Shown: positions 25,631-33,156 of the stretch, in pieces
How the letters are laid out: each line of letters begins with the position of its first letter
Position numbering within the stretch: the stretch's first letter is position 1
Assembly: GCA_965246795.1 (NCBI GenBank)
Contig: CBDFFN010000007.1
Location: forward strand, 248,001-312,000
Reading direction: 5' to 3'
Source of the DNA: JAJXWB01 sp965246795
GTDB taxonomy: Bacteria; Pseudomonadota; Alphaproteobacteria; Rhizobiales; Beijerinckiaceae
DNA: 64,000 nucleotides
Made by a program: the position numbers and the translations under genes
Notes under the pieces: model-generated
Database searches by the model: none
The model's input: the letters and a program-made list of their open reading frames with translations, nothing else
Told to the model about the DNA's origin: nothing

Positions 25631-26868
25631 GCCCGGCCGTCCGCCGCACGCGCTGCGTCGTGGTGGGCGGTGGCCCGGCGGGCATGATGCTCGGCTTTCT
25701 GCTCGCGCGGGGTGGCATCGATGTCACCGTGTTGGAGAAGCACGCGGACTTCCTGCGCGACTTCCGCGGCGATACGATCCATCCTTCGACGCTCGGGCTG
25801 ATGCACGAACTGGGCGTGCTCGACGATTTCCTCGCACTGCCGCACGGCACGATCGAAACGCTGACCGCGCGCATCGGCGACGATGTGCTGACGATCGCGG
25901 ATTTCACGAGCTTGCCAAAACCGACAAATAAGCTCGTCATCATGCCGCAATGGGACTTTCTCGATTTCCTTGCCGGCAAAGCGAAGAACAATCCGCATTT
26001 CACCTTGCTGATGCAGGCGACAGCGACGGCACTGATCGAGCGTGATGGTCGCGTCTGCGGTGTGCATGTCGAGACCGCCGATGGGCCCGTCGAAATCGAG
26101 GCCGACGTCGTCGTCGCCTGCGATGGGCGTCACTCGACGATCCGGAAAGCTCTCGGCATCGTGCCTATCGACATCGGCGCGCCGATGGACGTGCTCTGGT
26201 TTGCGCTGCCGCGCCGCAAGGACGACGATCTCGCGACGGGCGGTACGTTCGGCGCCGGCAGCGTCTTCGTCACCATCGACCGTGGCGATGTCTGGCAATG
26301 CGGCTATGTCATTGCCAAGGGCGGCGACGCGGGTGTTCGCGCTGCGGGCCTCGAAGCGTTTCGCGAAAAGATAGCATCGCTGGCGCCGCCTCTGCGCGAC
26401 CGTCTCGATGACCTGAAATCACTCGACGATGTGAAACTGCTCACCGTCGGGATCGACCGCCTCGAGACATGGCATCGACCCGGCCTGCTCTTCATCGGCG
26501 ATGCCGCGCATACGATGTCGCCGGTCGGCGGCGTCGGCATTAATCTCGCGATCCAGGATGCGGTCGCGGCCGCCAACATTCTCGTGTCGGTGCTGCGCAA
26601 CGGTGCGCCTAGCGACGACGATCTCGCAGCGGTGCAGGCGCGGCGCGAATTTCCAGCGCGCGCGACGCAGGCCGCGCAGGTCTTTGTGCAGCGGAACGTC
26701 ATCTCTCGCATGCTTGGCGGCAAGGACAAGCCACACGCGCCGCTGCTGTTGCGTGCGCTGGCCGCAACACGTTGGTTCCGCCGCATCCCCGCGCGTGCTG
26801 TCGGCATGGGCGTGCGGCCGGAGCACATTTCGCCGGAGATTCTTCGCGGGCCGGACGCGGTGCACTAA
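25627..26868 (+). CDS. FAD-dependent monooxygenase (PHBH/UbiH fold)
   Basis: A 413-residue flavoprotein with GTG start inside the TetR stop. The Rossmann GGGPAGMMLG is at residues about 15-24, the DG motif in VACDGRHSTIR near 165, and the GD motif in GLLFIGDAAHTMSPVGGVGIN near 290. These three mark class A aromatic hydroxylases. Members of the fold hydroxylate phenols or inactivate drugs such as tetracycline and rifamycin. Coupling to a TetR gene and an efflux pump makes a detoxification role attractive, but the substrate is not shown by sequence. Confidence 0.9.
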   Translation: MSPAVRRTRCVVVGGGPAGMMLGFLLARGGIDVTVLEKHADFLRDFRGDTIHPSTLGLMHELGVLDDFLALPHGTIETLTARIGDDVLTIADFTSLPKPTNKLVIMPQWDFLDFLAGKAKNNPHFTLLMQATATALIERDGRVCGVHVETADGPVEIEADVVVACDGRHSTIRKALGIVPIDIGAPMDVLWFALPRRKDDDLATGGTFGAGSVFVTIDRGDVWQCGYVIAKGGDAGVRAAGLEAFREKIASLAPPLRDRLDDLKSLDDVKLLTVGIDRLETWHRPGLLFIGDAAHTMSPVGGVGINLAIQDAVAAANILVSVLRNGAPSDDDLAAVQARREFPARATQAAQVFVQRNVISRMLGGKDKPHAPLLLRALAATRWFRRIPARAVGMGVRPEHISPEILRGPDAVH

Positions 26869-26877
26869 AGCATTCGC

Positions 26878-27249
26878 ATGCACACAACTCACGATCTCGC
26901 GGCCGGCGCGTCGCAAAACATCGCCTTCGACGACTTCCTGAAAGTCGACATCCGCATCGGCACGATCGTTGCCGCCGAGCCTTATCCCGAAGCGCGCAAA
27001 CCCTCGATCAAGATGACGATCGACTTCGGCCCTGCCATCGGTTTGAGGCGTTCCAGCGCACAGGTCGCGTCGCTCTACACGCCGGAAGAGCTTGTCGGGC
27101 GACAGGTCGCGGGTGTGGTGAACTTTCCACCGCGTCAGATCGGCAAGTTCATGTCCGAAGTTCTGACGCTCGGTTTTGCCGACGAGGCCGGGAATGTCGT
27201 TTTGTTCAAACCGGATAAAGTTGTGCCGAACGGAAGCCGTTTGTTTTAA
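26878..27249 (+). CDS. csaA: tRNA-binding-domain protein, CsaA-like
   Basis: A 123-residue OB-fold protein. FDDFLKVDIRIGTIVAAEPYPEARKPSIKM and then IGLRRSSAQV are the CsaA / Trbp111 motifs, and EVLTLGF followed by KPDKVVPNGSRLF closes the domain. CsaA binds tRNA-like ligands and has been described as an export-related chaperone. It lies 9 bases after the monooxygenase gene and its stop abuts the stop of recR on the other strand. Confidence 0.9.
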   Translation: MHTTHDLAAGASQNIAFDDFLKVDIRIGTIVAAEPYPEARKPSIKMTIDFGPAIGLRRSSAQVASLYTPEELVGRQVAGVVNFPPRQIGKFMSEVLTLGFADEAGNVVLFKPDKVVPNGSRLF

Positions 27250-27855
27250 TTAGAACAACGTGCGTTGCCTAAGCGCAGCCGCAAGCGTGCCCTCGTCGAG
27301 ATAATCGAGCTCGCCGCCGACCGGCACGCCATGCGCAAGCCGCGTAACCTTCGCTGTCGTATCGCCGAGCAGATCGACGACGTAATGCGCCGTCGTCTGT
27401 CCATCGACGGTCGCGTTGACGGCGAGGATTACCTCGCGCACGCCATCTTCGCGAATGCGATGCGCGAGCGTTGCGAGATTGAGATCGTCGGGCCCGACGC
27501 CGTCGAGCGGCGACAGCGTGCCCCCGAGCACGTGATAACGGCCTTTGATCGTGCTCGCGCGCTCCAGCGCCCATAGATCGGCAACGGTTTCGACAATAAC
27601 GATCGTGCCCGCGTCTCGTGAAGGATCGGCGCAGATGGTGCACGGGTCGCGCGTATCGACATTGCCGCAAGCCGTGCAGATGAGGATGCGCTCGTGCGCG
27701 ACACGCATCGCATCGGCAAGCGGACCCATGAGATCCTGCCGCTTGCGGATGAGATGCAGCGCCGCGCGGCGTGCCGAGCGTGGTCCGAGACCCGGCAGAC
27801 GCGCGAGCAGCTGGATCAGCCGCTCGATTTCCGGGCCGGCAATGCGTTCAGCCAT
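27250..27855 (-). CDS. recR: Recombination protein RecR
   Basis: A 201-residue DNA-repair protein of the RecFOR pathway. The helix-hairpin-helix LARLPGLGPRSARRAA is near residue 17, the C4 zinc finger CTACGNVDTRDPCTIC near residue 60, and the Toprim region IVIVETVADLWALE follows with LAVNATVDGQTTAHY. It is the last gene of dnaX-ybaB-recR, 7 bases after ybaB. Confidence 0.96.
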   Translation of the reverse strand: MAERIAGPEIERLIQLLARLPGLGPRSARRAALHLIRKRQDLMGPLADAMRVAHERILICTACGNVDTRDPCTICADPSRDAGTIVIVETVADLWALERASTIKGRYHVLGGTLSPLDGVGPDDLNLATLAHRIREDGVREVILAVNATVDGQTTAHYVVDLLGDTTAKVTRLAHGVPVGGELDYLDEGTLAAALRQRTLF

Positions 27856-27862
27856 GAAGTTT

Positions 27863-28186
27863 TTAGAACGGCAGCTTCATGCCGGGCGGCAGCGGCAGAC
27901 CGGCAGTCACGCTCTTCATCTTTTCGGCCAGCGCTTCCTCCCCCTTTCGACGTGCATCCTCGTGCGCGGCGACGATCAAGTCTTCCAGCATCTCGGCTTC
28001 GTCGGGCTTCAGCAGGCTCGCGTCGACCTTCACGCCCTTCATCGCGCCTTTAGCGGTCAGCGTAACGGTGACCATGCCGCCGCCGGCACGCCCTTCGACA
28101 AAAACGTTGTCGAGTTCGGCCTGCATATCAGCCATTTTCGCCTGCATGGCCTGCGCCTGTTTCATCAGGCCCATGATGTCTTTCAC
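27863..28186 (-). CDS. YbaB/EbfC nucleoid-associated protein
   Basis: A 107-residue DNA-binding dimer. The Met/Gln-rich start MKDIMGLMKQAQAMQAKMADMQAEL is the family signature, and GMVTVTLTAKGAMKGVKVD and DLIVAAHEDARRKGEE complete it. It lies between dnaX (15 bases upstream) and recR (7 bases downstream), the conserved bacterial order. It probably shapes the nucleoid and may assist RecR-linked repair. Confidence 0.95.
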   Translation of the reverse strand: MKDIMGLMKQAQAMQAKMADMQAELDNVFVEGRAGGGMVTVTLTAKGAMKGVKVDASLLKPDEAEMLEDLIVAAHEDARRKGEEALAEKMKSVTAGLPLPPGMKLPF

Positions 28187-28201
28187 GGCTGTCTGCTCCG
28201 T

Positions 28202-30109
28202 CTAAAAATCGTCGTCGTCCGCAAGGTCGCCATCCGGCGCGGTATCATCGTAGCGAATATCGTCGCCGGCGTCGGCGTGCGCTTCCGCGGCGGGCGCAAC
28301 GGCAGGCACATCTTGCGTCGGTGCATTGTCGCGCACGGCGACGATCGCCGCGCCAGGAAAACGATCGAGCACGCTGCGCACAAGCGGATGCTGTGCGACG
28401 CCATGCTCGCGCTCGCGGCGCTTAGCGTCAGCAGCTTCGCGGATCGACGGCTGTCCTTCCGCCGTCGAGACGACAACCATCCAGCGGCGGCCGGTCCAGT
28501 CCGCGAGCGTGCGCATGAGCTTTTGCGCTAGTTCGGGCGAGCCGGTCGGCGCAAGCGAAAATTCGATATGGCCGTCCTCGAAACGCACCAGCCGCACGTC
28601 GCGTTCGAGCGCGTTCTTCATCTGGATGTCACGCTCGGCCGCCGCCTTTGCAACAACGTCGGCGAAGCTGGCGAAGACAATGGCGGGCGTCGTGCGCGCC
28701 GTCGGCTGTGGCGTACTTGCGCTCGCCGGCATCGGTGCGGAAAACGGCTGGCGTTGAGCGCTTCCGGTTGTGCGCGCGATAGCCGTCGGCGCGACGCTTG
28801 CCGTTTGCGCACGCGGCGCATCGGCAGACGGACCGCTCGTACCAATCGCCCGCGCGGCGCCGCTGCCGAGTCGTCGCAAAGCCTCGTCCGGTGTCGGCAC
28901 ATCGGCGAGATGCGCGAGGCGCACGAGCACCATATCGGCGGCGGCCAGCGCGCGCGGCGACTCGCGGACTTCCAGAATGCCCTTGCCGAGCACCTGCCAG
29001 GCGCGGTCGAGCACCGGCATAGACAGCCGCGACGCGAATTGCAGCGCCCGCTCGCGCTCCTCGCGCGTCGCGGAACGTGCCGGTGCATCTGGCATAATCT
29101 TGAAACGCGTCACGAGATGCGTGAACTCGGCGAGCTCGAGCAGCATCTGCGCGGGGTCTGCACCGTCGTCGTATTGCGCGGACAATCCGTCGAGCGCCGC
29201 AGCGATGCGGCCGCTCATCAGCATGTCGAACAGGTCGATGATGCGGCTCTTGTCGGCAAGCCCGAGCATCAGCCTCACTTGCTCCGCCGAGGTCGACGCG
29301 CCGCCGCCCTGCGCGATCGCCTGATCGAGCAGCGACAGCGAATCGCGTACTGAGCCTTCCGCCGCGCGCGCGATAAGCGCCAACGCTTCGTCGTCCAGCG
29401 CAACATTCTCCGCACGACAGATTTTCGCGAGATGCCCGACAAGCATGTCGGGTTCGATACGACGCAGATCGAAGCGGAGGGTGCGCGAACGCACCGTGAT
29501 CGGCACTTTCTCGATCTCGGTCGTCGCGAAGACGAATTTCACATGCTCCGGCGGTTCTTCCAGCGTCTTCAACAGCGCATTGAAGGCCGCCTTCGACAGC
29601 ATGTGCACTTCGTCGATGATGTAGACCTTCATGCGCGCCGAGGCCGGCCGGTAACGCGCCGCCTCGATAATTTCGCGCACGTCGTCGACGCCGGTGTTCG
29701 ACGCGGCGTCCATCTCGATCACGTCGACGTGCCGCGATTCGATGATCGCTTCGCAATGTATGCCGTAGTCGGGCATATCGATCGTCGGCATATCGATCGC
29801 CGGCGCATCGCCGATGGCAGGCTTCGCGTAATTCAGCGCGCGCGCGAGAATGCGTGCCGTCGTCGTCTTGCCGACGCCGCGGACGCCGGTCAGCAGATAG
29901 GCCTGATGGATGCGTCCGAGCGCGAAGGAATTCGACAGGATGCGAACCATCACATCCTGCCCGATCAACTCGGCAAAACTTTTCGGGCGATACTTGCGGG
30001 CAAGGACGCGATAGGCGGCCGACGCATCGATGCCGCCGGCAGCGGCGGGCGGCTCGGGGAAAAGACTGTCGCCCGCGAAGGCCTCGGGCTCGCCCGTGTC
30101 GTCGGTCAT
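28202..30109 (-). CDS. dnaX: DNA polymerase III tau (gamma/tau) subunit
   Basis: A 635-residue clamp-loader ATPase. Walker A is GVRGVGKTTTARILARAL near residue 73. Walker B is YIIDEVHMLSKAAFNALLK, followed by sensor sequence FVFATTEIEKVPITV. The four cysteines that bind zinc in E. coli DnaX are not present; the stretch is replaced by a longer insert with PAIDMPTIDMPDYGIHCEAI. This loss is usual in related alphaproteobacteria. The C-terminal part is Ala/Pro-rich and ends in an acidic tail (ADDDDF). Confidence 0.96.
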   Translation of the reverse strand: MTDDTGEPEAFAGDSLFPEPPAAAGGIDASAAYRVLARKYRPKSFAELIGQDVMVRILSNSFALGRIHQAYLLTGVRGVGKTTTARILARALNYAKPAIGDAPAIDMPTIDMPDYGIHCEAIIESRHVDVIEMDAASNTGVDDVREIIEAARYRPASARMKVYIIDEVHMLSKAAFNALLKTLEEPPEHVKFVFATTEIEKVPITVRSRTLRFDLRRIEPDMLVGHLAKICRAENVALDDEALALIARAAEGSVRDSLSLLDQAIAQGGGASTSAEQVRLMLGLADKSRIIDLFDMLMSGRIAAALDGLSAQYDDGADPAQMLLELAEFTHLVTRFKIMPDAPARSATREERERALQFASRLSMPVLDRAWQVLGKGILEVRESPRALAAADMVLVRLAHLADVPTPDEALRRLGSGAARAIGTSGPSADAPRAQTASVAPTAIARTTGSAQRQPFSAPMPASASTPQPTARTTPAIVFASFADVVAKAAAERDIQMKNALERDVRLVRFEDGHIEFSLAPTGSPELAQKLMRTLADWTGRRWMVVVSTAEGQPSIREAADAKRREREHGVAQHPLVRSVLDRFPGAAIVAVRDNAPTQDVPAVAPAAEAHADAGDDIRYDDTAPDGDLADDDDF

Positions 30110-30147
30110 GCCGTTGAAGCTGGCGCCCGTGGCGGAGAGACTGAGTA

Positions 30148-30238
30148 GGAGGTTGACAGAGACCCGCCCGGTCTCGTTAGGGCTGCTTCCTTCCGGACCT
30201 GACCCGGTTGGCGAGTGGAACGTCCACCACCAACCTCC
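30148..30238 (-). ncRNA. ffs: Signal recognition particle 4.5S-type RNA
   Basis: The minus strand reads GGAGGTTGG at its 5' end and CAACCTCC at its 3' end, which pair to close a long hairpin of about 91 bases. The apical region carries GGTCCGGAAGGAAGCAGCC with the GGAA tetraloop and asymmetric loop that bind Ffh. It lies 39 bases upstream of dnaX on the same strand, a common alphaproteobacterial location. Exact ends are approximate. Confidence 0.92.
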
Positions 30239-30289
30239 CGACGTTTAGATGGCCCATCGGCGGGCGGGGTGCAAGACAGGGCTGCTTGC

Positions 30290-30308
30290 ATATTTTGCTA
30301 TCAAATAT
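30290..30308. promoter_or_regulatory. AT-rich inverted repeat before hicA
   Basis: ATATTTTGCTATCAAATAT has 6-base ATATTT/AAATAT arms and lies 11 bases before the hicA start, in a strongly AT-rich patch. HicB proteins with an Arc-type C-terminus repress their own operon through such palindromes overlapping the promoter. That this is the operator is inference. Confidence 0.4.
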
Positions 30309-30319
30309 AGAGTTACTCA

Positions 30320-30574
30320 ATGAATAGCTTGCAACGCAAAACGCTTGTTCGCGTCTTTGCGGTCCCGATCCCGGCAAGCCTTGCTTGGGCAGACGTCGAG
30401 AGCCTGCTGGTCGGCGTTGGATGCACTGTCTTGGAAGGATCGGGATCCCGAGTCAGCTTCGCATTCAATGGGCACATCGAAAGTTTCCATCGCCCGCATC
30501 CGACGAAAGAAGCAAAGCGTTATCAGGTTCGACAGGCGCAAGAATTTCTGGAGAGGGTCGGGATCAAGACATGA
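30320..30574 (+). CDS. hicA: HicA-family toxin
   Basis: An 84-residue protein. The fold is visible as WADVESLLVGVGCTVLEGSGSRVSFAFNG with the catalytic-type histidine in SFHRPHPTKEAKRYQV near residue 55 and the final QAQEFLERVGI. HicA toxins are double-stranded-RNA-binding-domain mRNA interferases that cleave cellular transcripts. The toxin gene comes first, followed after 10 bases by the HicB antitoxin, the standard order. Confidence 0.9.
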   Translation: MNSLQRKTLVRVFAVPIPASLAWADVESLLVGVGCTVLEGSGSRVSFAFNGHIESFHRPHPTKEAKRYQVRQAQEFLERVGIKT

Positions 30575-30584
30575 GGCGCAGAGC

Positions 30585-30947
30585 ATGAGCACCTTGCAGC
30601 ATCGCGGTTATTCGGCGCGCATCAAATTCGACGCCGAGGACGGCATCTTCTTCGGCCAGATCGCTGGCATTGCGGATGGTGTCACATTTCATGCGACGAC
30701 AGTCGACGATCTTCGCGCGTCGTTCATCGAGGCTGTCGACGATTACGTCGCGACCTGCGCGAAGGTGGGGAAGACGCCGCAGAAAGCGTTTTCCGGAAAG
30801 ATGATGCTGCGTGTTGATCCGGCCGTGCATGCGAACGCGGCGCTTGCGGCCGAACTTGCAGGAAAGAGCCTCAATCAATGGGGGCAGGAGGTCATCGCTC
30901 GGGCCGCCGGCTCGATGTTGTCGCCCGACGACGAACGAGCGGCCTGA
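30585..30947 (+). CDS. hicB: HicB-family antitoxin
   Basis: A 120-residue protein from ATG 30585 (MSTLQHRGYSARIKFDAEDG). The N-terminal degenerate RNase H-like half has the family FDAEDGIFFGQIAGI and SFIEAVDDYVATC. The C-terminal half (FSGKMMLRVDPAVHANAALAA, then GKSLNQWGQEVI) is a ribbon-helix-helix domain for DNA binding. It should neutralise HicA and repress the operon. The next gene starts one base after its stop. Confidence 0.9.
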   Translation: MSTLQHRGYSARIKFDAEDGIFFGQIAGIADGVTFHATTVDDLRASFIEAVDDYVATCAKVGKTPQKAFSGKMMLRVDPAVHANAALAAELAGKSLNQWGQEVIARAAGSMLSPDDERAA

Positions 30948-30948
30948 A

Positions 30949-31479
30949 GTGCACACAAAGCCGGCGTGGCCCGACGACATCTACGACGTGCTGAAGACCT
31001 TCGACGTCCGGCTAGTTGCCTACGTTCCCGACGGCGGCCACGCGACGTTGATCGATAAAGTGCATGCGGAGCCGACCATGCGCGCGATCACGCTGACGAC
31101 GGAGGAAGAAGGCGTCGCGCTCCTCGCTGGCGCATGGCTCGGCGGTCAGCGCGGTGTTCTGCTCATGCAATCGAGCGGCGTCGGCAATTGCGTCAACATG
31201 CTCTCGCTCGTGAAGGCCGGCCGCTTTCCCTTTCTCACGCTCGTGACGATGCGCGGCGAATGGGGCGAGTTCAATCCGTGGCAGGTGCCGATGGGCGCCG
31301 CGACCGAGCAGGCCTTTGCGATGATGGATGTGCGTGTCGCCCGTGCGCGCCGTGCCGATGAGGTGCGCGACACGGTGGCCGCGGCGGCTGCGATGGCATT
31401 CGACGCGGGGACGGCGAGCGCCGTGCTGCTGTCGCAGGAGCTTATCGGCGCCAAAGATTTCGCTAGGGATGCGCATTGA
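30949..31479 (+). CDS. TPP-dependent decarboxylase alpha chain (sulfopyruvate decarboxylase-like)
   Basis: A 176-residue protein from GTG 30949, immediately after hicB. It corresponds to the N-terminal (Pyr) half of TPP enzymes. The catalytic glutamate for TPP is in TLTTEEEGVALLAGAW near residue 48, and LMQSSGVGNCVNMLSL is the family motif shared with ComD and phosphonopyruvate decarboxylases. It must pair with the next gene, which supplies the PP half. The true 2-oxo acid substrate is unknown. No comA/comC or phosphonate genes are nearby. Confidence 0.8.
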   Translation: MHTKPAWPDDIYDVLKTFDVRLVAYVPDGGHATLIDKVHAEPTMRAITLTTEEEGVALLAGAWLGGQRGVLLMQSSGVGNCVNMLSLVKAGRFPFLTLVTMRGEWGEFNPWQVPMGAATEQAFAMMDVRVARARRADEVRDTVAAAAAMAFDAGTASAVLLSQELIGAKDFARDAH

Positions 31480-32060
31480 TGGCCGGGCTCGACCGTCGTG
31501 CCATCGTCGCGCGCCTGTTACGAGATCGCCGTGACCTGCTCCTCGTCACCGGTCTCGGTGCGCCGACCTACGACGTCGCCGCTGCCGGCGATCATGCACG
31601 CAACTTCCATCTGTGGGGTGCAATGGGCGGCGCCGCGGTCACGGGCCTTGGTCTTGCGCTGGCGCAGCCGAATGTCCCGGTCGCTGTCATCACGGGCGAT
31701 GGCGAGGCTCTGATGGGGCTTGGCGCCTTCGCCACCATTGCGTTGCAGGCGCCGAAGAACCTGACGATCGTCGTGCTCGACAATGGCCTCTACGGCGAGA
31801 CGGGTGGCCAGAAAACGCACACTGCTGGCCCGACAGACCTTGCCGCGGTCGCCCGCGCCTGCGGCATCGCAGATACGCGGACCATCACGGACGAAGCAGG
31901 CAGCGCGGCGCTCGCAACGCGTCTGCATGCTATCGGCGACGGTCCCTGTGTCGCCGTGGCGAAGATTTCGGGCGAAAACCTACCGCGTGTGCTGCCGTCA
32001 CGCGATGGCGTGGCGATGACGCTGCGGATGCGCAGCGCGCTCGGCCTGCCGGCGTTTTAG
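31479..32060 (+). CDS. TPP-dependent decarboxylase beta chain (sulfopyruvate decarboxylase-like)
   Basis: A 193-residue protein from ATG 31479, overlapping the alpha-chain stop (TGATG). It is the PP half of the split enzyme. The TPP/Mg motif is GDGEALMGLGAFATIA near residue 74 with the closing Asn in VLDNGLYGETGGQ. FHLWGAMGGAAVTGLGLALAQ precedes it, as in ComE and phosphonopyruvate decarboxylase. Together with the preceding gene it should decarboxylate a small 2-oxo acid. A hairpin overlaps its stop codon. Confidence 0.82.
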   Translation: MAGLDRRAIVARLLRDRRDLLLVTGLGAPTYDVAAAGDHARNFHLWGAMGGAAVTGLGLALAQPNVPVAVITGDGEALMGLGAFATIALQAPKNLTIVVLDNGLYGETGGQKTHTAGPTDLAAVARACGIADTRTITDEAGSAALATRLHAIGDGPCVAVAKISGENLPRVLPSRDGVAMTLRMRSALGLPAF

Positions 32061-32069
32061 CGCCGGCAG
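32046..32069. terminator. Bidirectional hairpin between the TPP pair and rpoH
   Basis: CTGCCGGCG (32046-32054) and CGCCGGCAG (32061-32069) form a perfect 9-base stem over the loop TTTTAG, which contains the TAG stop of the beta chain. On the plus strand it is followed by TCTTTGC, a weak T-tract. It separates two converging genes. Confidence 0.55.
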
Positions 32070-32080
32070 TCTTTGCAATC

Positions 32081-33016
32081 TTATCGAGCTTCGAGCCGCG
32101 CGACAGCCGGCGTGCGTCCGGGAAGACGGGCTGCCGGCGGGGGCAGCGCCTCGCGCTCGGCCATGCCAATCTTCACCGCCTGTTGCACCTTCTCGAAAGC
32201 GCGTACCTCGATCTGCCGCACGCGTTCGCGCGACACGCCGAACTCTTCGGAGAGCTGCTCGAGCGTCAGCGGATCGTCCTCCAGACGGCGCGCCTCGAAA
32301 ATGCGCCGCTCGCGCGGGTTCAGCACATCGAGCGCGCCCTTCAGTGCACCAAGACGATTCGTCTTCTCCTGATGGTCGACAAGCACGCGCTCCTGGCTTT
32401 CGGTGTCGTCGACGAGCCAGTCCATCCACTCGCCTTCGCCTTCCGTCGCGCGGAGCGGCGAATTCAGCGAGGCGTCGCCGCCGAGGCGGCGGTTCATGTC
32501 AACGACGTCCTTCTCCGTCACCCCGAGAGATTTTGCGATTGCGGCAACGTTCTCTGGACGCAAGTCGCCCTCTTCAAGCGCGGAGATGCGGCTCTTCGCC
32601 TTGCGCAGGTTGAAGAACAACTTCTTCTGGTTCGCAGTGGTGCCCATCTTCACGAGCGACCACGAGCGCAGGATGTATTCTTGTATCGACGCGCGGATCC
32701 ACCACATCGCGTAAGTGGCGAGACGGAAGCCCTTGTCAGGCTCAAAACGCTTTACGGCTTGCATGAGACCGACATTGCCTTCGGACACGACTTCGCCGAT
32801 GGGCAGGCCATAGCCGCGATAGCCCATCGCGATCTTGGCGACGAGGCGAAGATGCGACGTAATCAGTTTTTGCGCCGCATTGGGGTCTTCATGTTCGCGC
32901 CAACGCTTGGCGAGCATGAACTCTTCGCCGGGCTCGAGCATGGGAAATTTACGTATTTCCGTAAGATAGCGGGAAAGCCCGCTCTCGGCAGAAATCATCG
33001 GCAAGGCAGCAGCCAT
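32081..33016 (-). CDS. rpoH: RNA polymerase sigma-32 factor
   Basis: A 311-residue heat-shock sigma factor from ATG 33016, which has GGAGG at good spacing; upstream in-frame sequence is not conserved. Region 2 is NVGLMQAVKRFEPDKGFRLATYAMWWIRASIQEYI. The RpoH box QKKLFFNLRKAK, specific to sigma-32, follows. Region 4 is LEQLSEEFGVSRERVRQIEVRAFEK near the C-terminus. It directs chaperone and protease genes; alphaproteobacteria often carry more than one copy. A promoter of its own type appears upstream. Confidence 0.96.
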   Translation of the reverse strand: MAAALPMISAESGLSRYLTEIRKFPMLEPGEEFMLAKRWREHEDPNAAQKLITSHLRLVAKIAMGYRGYGLPIGEVVSEGNVGLMQAVKRFEPDKGFRLATYAMWWIRASIQEYILRSWSLVKMGTTANQKKLFFNLRKAKSRISALEEGDLRPENVAAIAKSLGVTEKDVVDMNRRLGGDASLNSPLRATEGEGEWMDWLVDDTESQERVLVDHQEKTNRLGALKGALDVLNPRERRIFEARRLEDDPLTLEQLSEEFGVSRERVRQIEVRAFEKVQQAVKIGMAEREALPPPAARLPGRTPAVARLEAR

Positions 33017-33084
33017 AAAAACCTCCGGAGCTCCCGAAACCGGCGAGCCATTAAGCGGTCGCGCAAACGCCAACCGCAACCAAC

Positions 33085-33115
33085 GCATATAGGCGTCGCG
33101 AAGCATGGCCGAAAG
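33085..33115 (-). promoter_or_regulatory. rpoH: Candidate sigma-32-type promoter of rpoH
   Basis: On the minus strand CTTTCG (33115-33110) and CCTATATG (33092-33085) are 17 bases apart. This resembles the alphaproteobacterial RpoH pattern of CTTG-like -35 and CYTATNT -10. It would start transcription about 65 bases before the rpoH ATG and give autoregulation. Identified by eye only. Confidence 0.4.
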
Positions 33116-33156
33116 GGGGCAGCGCGCATGCACGGACGCGTGATCGGAGTTAAATC

